A stretch of DNA of 64,000 nt from Streptomyces griseocarneus (lineage in GTDB: Bacteria > Actinomycetota > Actinomycetes > Streptomycetales > Streptomycetaceae): positions 91,720 to 155,719 of the forward strand of contig PENC01000018.1 of assembly GCA_003674045.1 (NCBI GenBank). The letters are read 5' to 3'. The stretch's first letter is position 1; every line of letters starts with the position of its first letter. The translations under genes and the position numbers were made by a program. Positions 50,582 through 59,303 of the stretch are shown here, in pieces. A model generated the notes under the pieces. The model saw only the letters and a list, made by a program, of their open reading frames with translations, did not search any database and was not told the origin of the DNA.

Positions 50582-51691
50582 TCACGACGCACCCCGACAG
50601 GCGTACCCGTTCAAACGCGCAACCGCCCGCTCGAAGCCCGACGTCAGGTCGTCGAAAACAGCCCGCACCGGCCGGCATTCCGTCAGCGCGCCCACGATCT
50701 GCCCCACAGGAGTGCCGAGCAACGGCTCGACCTCGTACCTCTGGATACGGGAGAGGGCGTCAGCCACCAGCAGGCCCTGCAAGGGCATCGGCAGAGCGCC
50801 AGGGCCTTCGGGGCCGTCCCACGCGTCGGTCCAGGCGGTGCGCAGTTGCCGGGCGGGTTTGCCGGTCAAGGAACGCGACCGCACCGTGTCGCCGGAACCG
50901 GCGGCGAGGAGCTTGGCGAGCAGCGCGGGCGGGCCCAGGGCCGCCTCGCGCGTGGTGAGCCAGAGGGAGCCCAGCCATACGCCCTGGGCACCGAGCGCGA
51001 GGCCCGCGGCGATCTGTTCACCGCTGCCGATGCCCCCGGCGGCGAGCACGGGCAGCGGGTCGACGGCCCGGACGACCTCGGGGGTGAGCACCATGGTCGC
51101 GATCTCCCCGGTGTGGCCGCCCGCCTCGTATCCCTGGGCGACGACGATGTCGACGCCCGCGTCGCGGTGCCGCACCGCGTGCCGGGCGCTGCCCGCGAGC
51201 GCGGCGACGAGGGTGCCGTGGGCGTGGGCGCGCCGGACGACGTCGGCGGGCGGCGCGCCGAGGGCGTTGGCGAGCAGGGCGAGGGGATAGTCGAAGGCGA
51301 CGTCGAGCTGGGCGCGGGCGACGTCCTCCATCCAGCCGGTGATCCGCCATCCGGTGCGGTCGCCCTCGGCGAGTTCGGGGACGCCGTGCCGGGCGAGGGT
51401 GTCGGTGACGAAGCGGCGGTGCCCGGCCGGGATCATCGCTTCGACGTCCGCCTCGGTGACGCCCTCGACCTTCTTCGCGGGCATGACGACGTCGAGCCCG
51501 TACGGCTTGCCGTCGGTGTGCGCGGCCAGCCAGTCGAGGTCGCGGCGCAGCGCCGTGGGGTCGGCGTACCGTACGGCGCCGAGCACGCCGAGGCCCCCGG
51601 CGCGGGAGATGGCCGCGGCCACCGCGGGGAAGGGGGTGAAGCCGAAGACGGCGTGCTCGGTTCCCAGGCGCTGGCTCAGCTCCGTCCGCAT
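50582..51691 (-). CDS. Nitronate monooxygenase / NPD-type flavoprotein
   Basis: 369 residues of the NPD-like TIM barrel: MRTELSQRLGTEHAVFGFTPFPAVAAAISRAGGLGVLGAVRY, HGTLVAALAGSARHAVRHRDAGVDIVVAQGYEAGGHTG (catalytic-type His plus the QGxEAGGH FMN phosphate motif), VLAAGGIGSGEQIAAGLALGAQGVWLGSLWLTTREA (second FMN phosphate site). FMN-dependent oxidation of nitronates or a fatty-acid/2-enoyl reductase-like reaction is usual. Two codons from its stop lies repeat G. Located between acyl-CoA synthetase and kinase genes; a lipid role is possible. Confidence 0.9.
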   Translation of the reverse strand: MRTELSQRLGTEHAVFGFTPFPAVAAAISRAGGLGVLGAVRYADPTALRRDLDWLAAHTDGKPYGLDVVMPAKKVEGVTEADVEAMIPAGHRRFVTDTLARHGVPELAEGDRTGWRITGWMEDVARAQLDVAFDYPLALLANALGAPPADVVRRAHAHGTLVAALAGSARHAVRHRDAGVDIVVAQGYEAGGHTGEIATMVLTPEVVRAVDPLPVLAAGGIGSGEQIAAGLALGAQGVWLGSLWLTTREAALGPPALLAKLLAAGSGDTVRSRSLTGKPARQLRTAWTDAWDGPEGPGALPMPLQGLLVADALSRIQRYEVEPLLGTPVGQIVGALTECRPVRAVFDDLTSGFERAVARLNGYACRGAS

Positions 51692-51767
51692 GGGCGGCAG
51701 GATGCCGCAGTGCGCCGGGCGAGGGAAGAGATTTACTGACGGAGTATCAGAAAATGAGCGGCCGGCG

Positions 51768-54029
51768 TCATCTCTCCTGCGGCTGCCCGCGTGTGGCGCG
51801 GTTCCGCCGCAGCGCCGCGACCTGACGGTAGAGCTCGACGGCCTCGGTGGAGCGGCCGAGCTGTTCCAGGCAGTGGGCCTCGTCGTTGCGGCTGCCGAGG
51901 GCGTCGGGGTGGTCGGCGCCCAGCACGCGCTGGCGGGCCTGGGCCACTTCGCGGTAGCGGGCGAGCGCCTCGGTCCAGCGGCCGAGCCAGCCGAGGGCGA
52001 CGGCGATCTCCCTCCTGCTGACGAGCGTCTCGGGGTGGTCGCCGCCGAGGGCGCGCTCGCGGATCGCGCACACGTCGCGGGCCTCGGCGAGCGCCTCCTC
52101 CCAGCGGCCGAGCCGCCCGAGGTTGACCCCCACGCAGTGCCGGGCCCGCAGGGTGTCGGGGTGCTCCTCCCCCTGGGCCTGGGTGCATTCGTCCACGAGG
52201 TCGCGGAACAGGCGCAGGGCCTCCGAGCTGCGCCCCAGGCGACCCAGACAGATTCCGGCCTCGTACCGGGCGGCGAGGGTGTCGGGGTGGTCGGCGCCGA
52301 GCGTGCGCTGCCGGGCCGCGGCCACCTCGCGGTAGGTGCGCAGCGCCTCGGTCCAGCGGTTCAGCTGCCCGAGGGCGTAGCCGACCTCGTAGCGCGTGAC
52401 CAGGGTGTCCGGGTGGCTCGCGCCCAGCACCCGGGCGCGGGCCTCGGCGACCTCGCGTGCCATGCGGTACGACTCCTCCGGGCGTCCCAGGCGCCCCAGG
52501 TTGAAGGCGAGGTTGTGGCGGCAGCGGAGGGTGTCGGGGTGTTCGGGGCCCATGGTGCGTTCGCGGGCGGCGAGCACCGCGGCGTAGACCTCGTGGGCCT
52601 CGAAGTACCTGCCGAGCTGTCCGAGCACGTACGCGGTCTCCTGGCGCGCGGCGAGCGTGTCGGGGTGGTCGGTGCCCAGCACGCGCTCGCGGCCCGCGGC
52701 GGCGCGGGCGTACTCGCGCAGCGCCTCGGCGGGGCGGCCCTGCCTGCTGAGGGTGAACGCGGCCTCGTAGCGGCTGGCGAGGGTGTCCGGGTGCTCGGGG
52801 CCGAGGAGGCGTTCGCGCTCGGTGGCGATGCCATGGTGCGCCGCGCCGGACTCCGTCCAGCGGCCCAGCCTGCCGAGGCGCAGGGCCTCCTGATGACGGG
52901 TCGTCAGTTCGGCGACGGCCTCGGGGGGCGGCTCCGGCCGGGCGGCGGTGTCGTCGGCCGTGGCGGCGGGGCCGGTCCACATGCCGGTGAGCGAGGCGAC
53001 GGGGTCGGGGGGCGGGGCGGGCAGCAGGCCGGGGCCGGTCGCCTTGGAGCCGGTGGTCATGTTCCGCGCCCAGGTGGGCAGCCGGGGCGGCTCGGGCAGC
53101 CGCACCGAGGGCCGCAGGGGCCGCGGCCGCAGCTCGGTCAGGGTGCGGGGCGCGGTGGCGACGGGCCCGGGCAGCTCGGACAGGGCGAGCTCCAGCAGGC
53201 GTTCGTGGAGCTCGCCCGCGTCGGCGGGGCGTGCGTCCGGCGCCTTCGCGAGCAGGTCGAGGACGATCCGCTCGAAGGCCCCGGGCAGTTCGGGCCGCAG
53301 CTCGCGCGGCGGCGTGGGCGGGGTGTCGCGGTGGCCGACGAGGATGGCCCAGGCGTCGTCCATGTCGAACGGCGGGGCGCCGGTGGCGATCTCGTACAGC
53401 ACGCAGCCCAGCGAGTAGAGGTCGCTGCGGTGGTCGACCTGGCCGCCGCCGATCTGCTCGGGCGACATGTAGTGGGGGGTGCCCATGGCGATGCCGGTGC
53501 CGGTCAGACGGCTGGAGAAGCCGATGTCGTGGCCGAGGCGGGCGATGCCGAAATCGCATATCTTCACGGTGCCGTCCGTGAGCCGCATGATGTTGGCGGG
53601 CTTGAGGTCGCGGTGCACCACACCCTGCCGGTGGGTGTAGGCGAGGGCGGCGGCGACCTGCTCGGCGATCCCGATCACCTCCGGGACGGGCAGGGGGTGC
53701 TGCTTGTTGTCCTCCAGGAGCTCGCTGAGGTTGCGGCCGTCGAGCAGCTCCATCACCAGGAAGAGCACGCCGTCGGACTCGCCGAAGTCGTGGATGACGG
53801 TGATGCCGCGGTGCTGGAGCCCCGCCGCGACGCGCGCCTCGCGGCGGAACCGCTCGCGCAGCACCCGCAGGTACGACGGCTCGTGGCGCGGACCCATCGG
53901 CTTGAGGCACTTGACGGCCACCTGGCGGCCGAGCGATTCGTCGCGAGCACGCCACACCTCGCCCATACCGCCCCGCCCGATCCGGTCGAGCAGCAGGTAC
54001 CGGCCCTGGATCAGCCTGGATTCCGCCAT
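51768..54029 (-). CDS. Ser/Thr protein kinase with C-terminal TPR array
   Basis: 753 residues. The Hanks-type kinase domain occupies about 1-275: RIGRGGMGEVWRARD (P-loop), AVKCLK (Lys), HRDLKPANIM (catalytic loop), ICDFGIARLG (DFG), MGTPHYMSPEQ. A Pro/Arg/Thr-rich linker (no transmembrane helix seen) leads to about nine TPR units of 42 residues each, with the recurring LG.DHPDTL.R/ARYE.. core of the NB-ARC/kinase-type TPR group. It is a cytosolic signalling kinase using the TPRs for partner binding. Its first 19 bases overlap the MpaB-like gene, so the two are coupled. Confidence 0.92.
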   Translation of the reverse strand: MAESRLIQGRYLLLDRIGRGGMGEVWRARDESLGRQVAVKCLKPMGPRHEPSYLRVLRERFRREARVAAGLQHRGITVIHDFGESDGVLFLVMELLDGRNLSELLEDNKQHPLPVPEVIGIAEQVAAALAYTHRQGVVHRDLKPANIMRLTDGTVKICDFGIARLGHDIGFSSRLTGTGIAMGTPHYMSPEQIGGGQVDHRSDLYSLGCVLYEIATGAPPFDMDDAWAILVGHRDTPPTPPRELRPELPGAFERIVLDLLAKAPDARPADAGELHERLLELALSELPGPVATAPRTLTELRPRPLRPSVRLPEPPRLPTWARNMTTGSKATGPGLLPAPPPDPVASLTGMWTGPAATADDTAARPEPPPEAVAELTTRHQEALRLGRLGRWTESGAAHHGIATERERLLGPEHPDTLASRYEAAFTLSRQGRPAEALREYARAAAGRERVLGTDHPDTLAARQETAYVLGQLGRYFEAHEVYAAVLAARERTMGPEHPDTLRCRHNLAFNLGRLGRPEESYRMAREVAEARARVLGASHPDTLVTRYEVGYALGQLNRWTEALRTYREVAAARQRTLGADHPDTLAARYEAGICLGRLGRSSEALRLFRDLVDECTQAQGEEHPDTLRARHCVGVNLGRLGRWEEALAEARDVCAIRERALGGDHPETLVSRREIAVALGWLGRWTEALARYREVAQARQRVLGADHPDALGSRNDEAHCLEQLGRSTEAVELYRQVAALRRNRATRGQPQER

Positions 54030-54940
54030 CCCTCGCCGCCGCCCCCGTCGCGTCGCAGTGCCCCTCCCGGCCCGTCCAGTATGGCGGCCCGTCTTTGCAG
54101 CCGGGAGGAGGAAGGACGGGTACCGGGCCCGAGCCTGCCCACCGCCCGGAGGATGTGTTTGGGCGGGAGTTGCCAGCGTACGGTGGCGGGGATGCCGCGC
54201 AGTACAGTACCTGTGAGGCGCAGGTGACGGGTGACCACCGGGGCCGGGGGCGCGGGCCTCCCGTAGAGCTCATGCGCCCAGGAGGGCAGGGCCCCGTAGG
54301 CGAGGGGAGCCACCACCCGTCCCCACAGCAGCGTGCGTGCCGGTATCAGCGCCGGGTGTGTCGGGGGCCGCCGCAGGAAGTCGTCCACCTGACGGGCCTC
54401 GGGGGTGAGGGCCAGTGCGGGGCGCGCCTTCTCGAAGTAGGCGGCCATCTCCGCCGCCGTGCCCGGGACGGCGGCGGGGTCGAGGCCCACGAGGCGGGCG
54501 GAGACCCGGTGTTCGTCCAGGAACGCGTCGGCCTGGGCGTCGGTGAGGGCGATGCCGGAGCGGCGGACGACCTGGAGGTAGGAGTCGACCTCGGCGCAGT
54601 GCACCCACAGCAGCAGGTCCGGGTCGTCGACGCCGTAGCGCTCGCCGGTGTCCGGGTCGACGGCCGAGAGCCGCCGGTGGATGCCGCGGACGGCCGCGCC
54701 CGCGCGCTCGGCGGCCTCGGTGGTGCCGTAGGTGGTGGTGCCGACGAAGTGGGCGGTCCGCCGCAGTCGGCCCCAGGCGTCCTGCCGGAAGTCGGAGTTC
54801 TGCGTGACCCCGCGGACGGCGCGGGGGTGCAGCGCCTGGAGCCACAGCGCGCGGATCCCGGCGATCCACATCATCGGGTCGCCGTGCAGCTGCCAGGCCA
54901 CGGAGGCGGGCCCGAAGAGCCCGGGGTCGGCGTCCGGCAT
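54011..54940 (-). CDS. Oxygenase MpaB-like protein (DUF2236)
   Basis: 309 residues from ATG 54938-54940 (GGAGGTGCAGCCG upstream). DUF2236 landmarks: LFGPASVAWQLHGDPMMWIAGIRALWLQALHPRAVRGVTQNSDFRQDAWGRLRRTAHFVGTTTYGTTEAAERAGAAVRGIHRRL, then WVHCAEVDSYLQVVRR with conserved His positions. Family members include the MpaB oxygenase and rubber oxygenase-like haem proteins; the His residues probably bind haem. Substrate unknown. The C-terminal end overlaps the start of the kinase gene by 19 bases, so a signalling link is conceivable. Confidence 0.85.
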   Translation of the reverse strand: MPDADPGLFGPASVAWQLHGDPMMWIAGIRALWLQALHPRAVRGVTQNSDFRQDAWGRLRRTAHFVGTTTYGTTEAAERAGAAVRGIHRRLSAVDPDTGERYGVDDPDLLLWVHCAEVDSYLQVVRRSGIALTDAQADAFLDEHRVSARLVGLDPAAVPGTAAEMAAYFEKARPALALTPEARQVDDFLRRPPTHPALIPARTLLWGRVVAPLAYGALPSWAHELYGRPAPPAPVVTRHLRLTGTVLRGIPATVRWQLPPKHILRAVGRLGPGTRPSSSRLQRRAAILDGPGGALRRDGGGGEGWRNPG

Positions 54941-55139
54941 CGGCTGCACCTCCGTGGGTCGGCTGGGACTCCTCACCGTACTGGGCCCGTGGGCGCGGCT
55001 GTGACCTGCTGTTGCGCCATTCCCTGCCGCCCGCGGCGGCGACCGTGACAGCGGCTTCGGCAGCGCCCGGATATCACCTACTCGGGTGATTCGGCGCGGT
55101 CCGGGGCAGGACGCGCGTACGGATGGGCAGGAGCTCGCC

Positions 55140-56081
55140 GTGAGCCCTCAGCCGCCCCTCACCGCGGAGCAGGCCCGTCGCCTGCCCGACTACCCCTTCC
55201 AGGGGCGGTGGTTCGGCCACGGCGCGTGGCACCAGCACTATCTGGACGAGGGCCGGGGCAGGCCCGTGCTGATGGTGCACGGCAGCCCGACGTGGAGCTA
55301 CCTGTGGCGGCGACTCGTGCTGGGGCTGCGGGGCCGGTACCGCTGCGTCGTCCCCGACCTGCGGGGCATGGGGCTCTCGGACCGGGCGCGCGACCTGGAG
55401 GGCGAACTGCTCGCCGAGAACCGCGCGAAGGACCTGGCGCGCCTCGTGGACCACCTCACGGCGGAGGGCGGGGCGCCGCGCCGTGGCTGGACGCTGGTCG
55501 TGCACGACTGGGGCGGCCCCGTCGGCCTGTGGTGGGCCCACCTGCGCCCCGGCCTCGTGGACCGTCTGGTCGTGCTCAACACCGCGGCCTTCCCCATGCC
55601 GCCGGGGTACCGGCTGCCGTGGCCGGTGCAGGCCCTGCGGCAGCGGACGGTGGGCCGCGTCGCGCACGCGTCCAACGCCGTGGCCCGCGTGGCCCTGCGG
55701 CAGGGCCCGCGGCGCCCCTTGCCACAGGCCGTCCACGACGCCTACCTGGCGCCCTACCGGCACCAGCGGGACCGTTCCGCACTCGTCCGCTTCGCGCAGG
55801 AGTTCCCCCTCTCCCCCGCCGACCCCGGCTGGCCCCATGCCCAGCGGCTCGGCGAGGCCCTGATCGCCTTCACCCAGCTGCCGGTCTTCGTCGGCTGGGG
55901 CATGCGCGACCCCCTCTACGACGACCTGGTCCTCACCGAGTGGACGCGCCGCCTGCCCGCGGCGGACCTGCACCTCTACCCGTACGCGGGGCACTACGTG
56001 CTGGAGGACATGGCGTGGCAGCTCGTGGAGGACATCCGGGACTTCCTCACCCTGACCGACCACGACCGGGCCCCGGGCTGA
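55140..56081 (+). CDS. Alpha/beta hydrolase (haloalkane-dehalogenase-like)
   Basis: 313 residues from GTG 55140 (GCAGGAG upstream). HGSPTWSYLWRRLV is the oxyanion loop, VVHDWGGPVGLWWA carries an Asp nucleophile as in haloalkane dehalogenases and OleB-type hydrolases, and the acid/His are in YPYAGHYVLEDMAW. The DWGG nucleophile excludes ordinary serine esterases. Substrate may be a haloalkane, epoxide or beta-lactone. A divergent MpaB-like gene lies upstream and a converging acyl-CoA ligase downstream; no OleA or OleD is present, so an olefin pathway is not supported. Confidence 0.85.
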   Translation: MSPQPPLTAEQARRLPDYPFQGRWFGHGAWHQHYLDEGRGRPVLMVHGSPTWSYLWRRLVLGLRGRYRCVVPDLRGMGLSDRARDLEGELLAENRAKDLARLVDHLTAEGGAPRRGWTLVVHDWGGPVGLWWAHLRPGLVDRLVVLNTAAFPMPPGYRLPWPVQALRQRTVGRVAHASNAVARVALRQGPRRPLPQAVHDAYLAPYRHQRDRSALVRFAQEFPLSPADPGWPHAQRLGEALIAFTQLPVFVGWGMRDPLYDDLVLTEWTRRLPAADLHLYPYAGHYVLEDMAWQLVEDIRDFLTLTDHDRAPG

Positions 56082-56131
56082 CGGCGCGGTTCCGCCGATA
56101 CGCGCCGATACGCGCCGGCGCCCGCCGCGCC

Positions 56132-57676
56132 TCAGCCGACCAGCCGGGAGCGCAGCAGCTGCCTGTCCGGTTTACCGGCGGCCGTCAGCGGGACGGCGGA
56201 CACCAGATGCAGGGCCTCGGGTGCGTAGAGGCGGCCCTTGCGGGCGGTGACGAAGCCGCGGATCTCCTCCAGCGAGGGCCGCTGCCCGGCGGCGGGCACC
56301 ACGGCGGCGTGGACGTGCTCGGCCGACTCCTCGTCCCGGGTGCCGAAGACCGTGCACTGGGCGACGGCCGGATGCGTCAGCAGCAGGTCCTCCAGCTCCG
56401 CCGGATAGACGTGGCCCCCGACCACCACGATCATCTCCTTGATCCGGTCCACGATGTAGAGGTAGCCGTCCTCGTCGAGATAGCCGACGTCCCCGGTGTG
56501 CACCCAGCCGTCCCGCAGCACCTCGGCGGTCAGCTCCGGCTGCTTCCAGTAGCCGGGCATCATGTGCGGCGTGTGCACCTGGATCTCGCCCTGTTCCCCG
56601 GGTGGCAGGGTGGTGCCGTCGGCGTCCCGGATGGCGATCTCCACGCCGGACATGGCCCGGCCGACCGTCAGGTGCCCGCCGTGGCCGGTCCGCTTCTGGT
56701 CCTCGGGCCCCGCCTCGGTGATGTACTGCGCCTCGGCCTGCCCGTACAGCCCGTAGAGCACGGGCCCCAGGACGTCGGCCGCCTGCCCCAGCCTGGCCGC
56801 GGAGGCGGCGGTGCCGCCGTACGAGATCCGGCTCAGGGAGGACAGATCGGTACGGGCCAGGTCCGGGTGGTCCAGCATCTGGTAGAGCAACGGGGGCAGC
56901 AGCCAGGTGTGGGTGACGCGCTCGCGCTCGATCGCGGCCAGGACGTCCCCGGGCTCGAAACCGTGCCGCAGGACCACCGAGCCACCCTGATGGAGCGTCA
57001 TATCTGTGAAGCGGCTGGCGAGGTGGGCGAGCGAGGTGCAGACCAGGAGGCGGGGCGGGTCACCGGCACCGGCGAGCCGGTGGTCCAGACTCCGCCGGTA
57101 GGAGCCGTGGGTCGCGCGGATGCCCTTGGGGATGCCGGTGGTCCCGCCGGTGTGCCGGATGCACCAGTCGTCGTCCGGGCCCACCAGTCCGCCCATCGGC
57201 CGCGCCGGACGCCGGGCGGCCACGGCCAGGACATCCTCGGCGAAGCCGCTCGGCCCCAGGGAGAGTGCCCGGGGAACGCCGTCGAGCCGCAGCAGTTCCT
57301 CGGCGGTGGCATGCCGTCGGCCGTCCACCAGCAGCAGGGAGCTGTCCACGCTCTCCATGATGCGGGCCATGACGGGCGGGCTCATGCCCTCGTAGAGACC
57401 GACCACCCGGGCCCCGGCCAGATTGGCGGCATAGCGGGCGACGAGGGCCTCGGCGGTATTGCCGGTGAGCAGGGTGACCGTGCTGCCGCGACCGGCTCCG
57501 CGCTCCACCAGCTCCCCGGCGAGCCGGTGCACCTGGTCGCGGAACTCCCCCGCGGTGATCACCATCCCCTCGGCAGTGGTGATCACCGCCCGCCGCGGCT
57601 CGGCGGACAGCACGTCGAGAACGGCCTCCACGTAACTTTCGAAGCCGCCTTCCACGGCGGCGTGGTGCTGGCTCAT
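56132..57676 (-). CDS. AMP-forming acyl-CoA synthetase/ligase
   Basis: 514 residues. ANL motifs: HTGGTTGIPKGIRATHGSYRRS (P-loop), GLYGQAEAQYI (adenine), VHTGDVGYLDEDGYLYIVDRIKEMIVVVGGHVYPAELEDLLL (Asp, hinge), VPLTAAGKPDRQLLR (catalytic Lys). Length and motif set fit a general carboxylate-CoA ligase. GGGAGAAC precedes ATG 57674-57676. It converges on the hydrolase gene across 50 bases. Not a clear OleC. Confidence 0.88.
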   Translation of the reverse strand: MSQHHAAVEGGFESYVEAVLDVLSAEPRRAVITTAEGMVITAGEFRDQVHRLAGELVERGAGRGSTVTLLTGNTAEALVARYAANLAGARVVGLYEGMSPPVMARIMESVDSSLLLVDGRRHATAEELLRLDGVPRALSLGPSGFAEDVLAVAARRPARPMGGLVGPDDDWCIRHTGGTTGIPKGIRATHGSYRRSLDHRLAGAGDPPRLLVCTSLAHLASRFTDMTLHQGGSVVLRHGFEPGDVLAAIERERVTHTWLLPPLLYQMLDHPDLARTDLSSLSRISYGGTAASAARLGQAADVLGPVLYGLYGQAEAQYITEAGPEDQKRTGHGGHLTVGRAMSGVEIAIRDADGTTLPPGEQGEIQVHTPHMMPGYWKQPELTAEVLRDGWVHTGDVGYLDEDGYLYIVDRIKEMIVVVGGHVYPAELEDLLLTHPAVAQCTVFGTRDEESAEHVHAAVVPAAGQRPSLEEIRGFVTARKGRLYAPEALHLVSAVPLTAAGKPDRQLLRSRLVG

Positions 57677-57721
57677 CGTTGTTCTCCCTCGCCGGACTCG
57701 TCGGACGTCCTCGACGCTACT

Positions 57722-57852
57722 GCTGCCCCGTAAGGGGCGCGGGGCTGTGACATTGTGCGGCTCCGCCGCGTGGGCGCGCCCAGCCACAACGGACCCGCAG
57801 CCGCACGCGAACCGCAAGCCGCACCCCCGTAGGCGCAGCCCCCCGCGTGGCA
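57722..57852 (+). repeat. Dispersed intergenic repeat, copy H
   Basis: Forward copy: GGGGCGCGGGGCTGTGACATT, core TGCGGCTCCGCCGCGTGG, ACCCGCAGCCGCACGCGAAC, CCCGTAGGCGCAGCCC. Its distal end merges into the decayed acetyltransferase frame. Confidence 0.85.
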
Positions 57853-58343
57853 CAGCCGCCAGGCCTGGCCGCCGCCGCGGCCGAGGACCGCAGCAGCTAC
57901 CGCTTCACGTCCGTGCCCAGCGGTACGGAGGCGACGCGCCGCTATGTCGCCGAGGCCCTCGCGGCCCAGTCGGCCGGCCGGGCGCTGGTCTTCGCCACCG
58001 TCCGGAACGCCGACGGCCTGCTGCTCGGGTCCACGCGGTTCTGCGAGCTGGACTACTGGCAGGGGCCGGTGCCGTGGCCGCCCGCGCCGCGCGGCCCCGA
58101 GGGCGACCCGCTCTCTGCGATCCCCGACGCCGTCGAGATCGGCGGCACCTGGCTCTCCGCCCACGCCCAGGGCACGGGCGCCAACACCGAGCCCACACCC
58201 GCGGTCTGGACGGCGCGGTGCGTGGTACGGCGTTCTACTCGATCCTCGACGAGGAGTGGCCCGGGCTGCGGACCCGGCTCGAACAGCGCGTGGCGACGCG
58301 ACCCCACCCACAGCCGCGGCGGCGCTCGCTGGTCCCGGCCTGA
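57847..58343 (+). pseudogene. Decayed GNAT-family N-acetyltransferase
   Basis: The frame from 57847 reads YRFTSVPSGTEATRRYVAEAL, VFATVRNADGLLLGSTRFCEL, EIGGTWLSAHAQGTGANTE: the first half of a RimJ/RimL-like GNAT. It then switches frame into GAVRGTAFYSILDEEWPGLRTRLEQRV (from about 58210), the C-terminal end. The acetyl-CoA-binding segment between (usually about 45 residues) is missing and there is a frameshift, so the protein cannot fold normally. Its 5' end runs into repeat H and no proper start is left. Decayed gene. Confidence 0.7.
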
Positions 58344-58411
58344 ATTCCCGTCGGATCGCGTCGGCGACGCCGGACCCGACCCGGACCGGGTCATGGCCGA
58401 ACGCGTCACCC

Positions 58412-58467
58412 GCCCGGACCCGCCGCGCCCGTCCGGACCCGCCGCGCCCGTCCGGACCCGCCGGGCG
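58412..58467 (+). repeat. Short tandem repeat
   Basis: Three imperfect 18-base units of the form GTCCGGACCCGCCGCGCC in a 231-base gap (58344-58574) that otherwise contains no gene. Possibly replication slippage. Confidence 0.7.
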
Positions 58468-58574
58468 GCCGATCAGCGCTGGCACGATCCCGCTCCTTCT
58501 GTTCCTCTGGAAACCGGGTCGCCGGGCCGCGCCATGGGCACGGCCCGGCGAGGTGCGCCTGAGGAGGAGCGGCC

Positions 58575-59258
58575 GTGCAGGGCGAAGGAGTGCCGACCGG
58601 CGGTGCGGCCGGTGCCGCGGACAGTGGTGACAGCGTCGCCGCGCGTGCCTCGCTCCGGCGTGAGCAGCTCGGGCTGACCCGCGAAGAGGCGGCGAGGCGG
58701 GCGGGGATGTCCGTCGCCTACCTCGACCAGTTGGAGAGGCTCGGCGACAGCTTCGACCCCGGTGCCCACATGCGGCTCGCCGCCGTGCTGGAGATGCCGT
58801 ACGACGAACTCATGACAGGCCGCCGGGACACGCCTCCGGGCCGGCGGGCGGCGGCTCCTCACCCCGTGCTGATGCGGCTGGCGGAACGCGAGTGCTGGGA
58901 GAGGCTCGGCACGCACGGCATCGGTCGTCTGGGCCTGTCGACGGAGTCGGGTCCGGTGGTGCTCCCCATGAACTTTCTGGTCGACGGGCGCAGCGTCGTC
59001 TACCGGACGGAGCACGACGGCCCCGCGGCCGTCGCCGAGGGAACCCTGGTCGCGTTCGAGGCCGACCACATCGACGAACGGCTGAGCAGCGGCTGGAGCG
59101 TCCTGGTCACGGGAGACGCGGAGCACGTCACCGACCCCGGCACGGTCCGCTCCCTCGCGGAACGGCCTGGCGCGCGGCCGTGGGCCGGGGGCCGGCGGGA
59201 CCTGTGGGTACGCGTCGTGCCGGGCGAGGTGAGCGGCCGGACCATTCGCGCGGTGTGA
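58575..59258 (+). CDS. HTH plus pyridoxamine-oxidase-like (FMN-binding) fusion protein
   Basis: 227 residues from GTG 58575, fixed by GAGGAGGAGC upstream. Residues 20-85 are an XRE-type helix-turn-helix (SLRREQLGLTREEAARRAGMSVAYLDQLERLGDSF). Residues about 95-220 are a PNPOx-like split barrel (RLAERECWERLGTHGIGRLGLSTESGPVVLPMNFLVDGRSVVYRTE, VAFEADHIDERLSSGWSVLVTGDAEHV). Such fusions occur in actinomycetes and may be flavin- or redox-sensing transcription factors. No adjacent target operon is obvious. Confidence 0.85.
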   Translation: MQGEGVPTGGAAGAADSGDSVAARASLRREQLGLTREEAARRAGMSVAYLDQLERLGDSFDPGAHMRLAAVLEMPYDELMTGRRDTPPGRRAAAPHPVLMRLAERECWERLGTHGIGRLGLSTESGPVVLPMNFLVDGRSVVYRTEHDGPAAVAEGTLVAFEADHIDERLSSGWSVLVTGDAEHVTDPGTVRSLAERPGARPWAGGRRDLWVRVVPGEVSGRTIRAV

Positions 59259-59303
59259 GGGTGGGCCTCGCCGACGGGCGCCTCGGCCGTATCGAAGTGA
59301 CGC

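Noticed and set aside
55140..57676. Ole-type olefin/beta-lactone pathway from the DWGG hydrolase and adjacent ligase
   Set aside because: No OleA thiolase or OleD reductase in the neighbourhood, the genes converge, and the ligase lacks OleC-like features.
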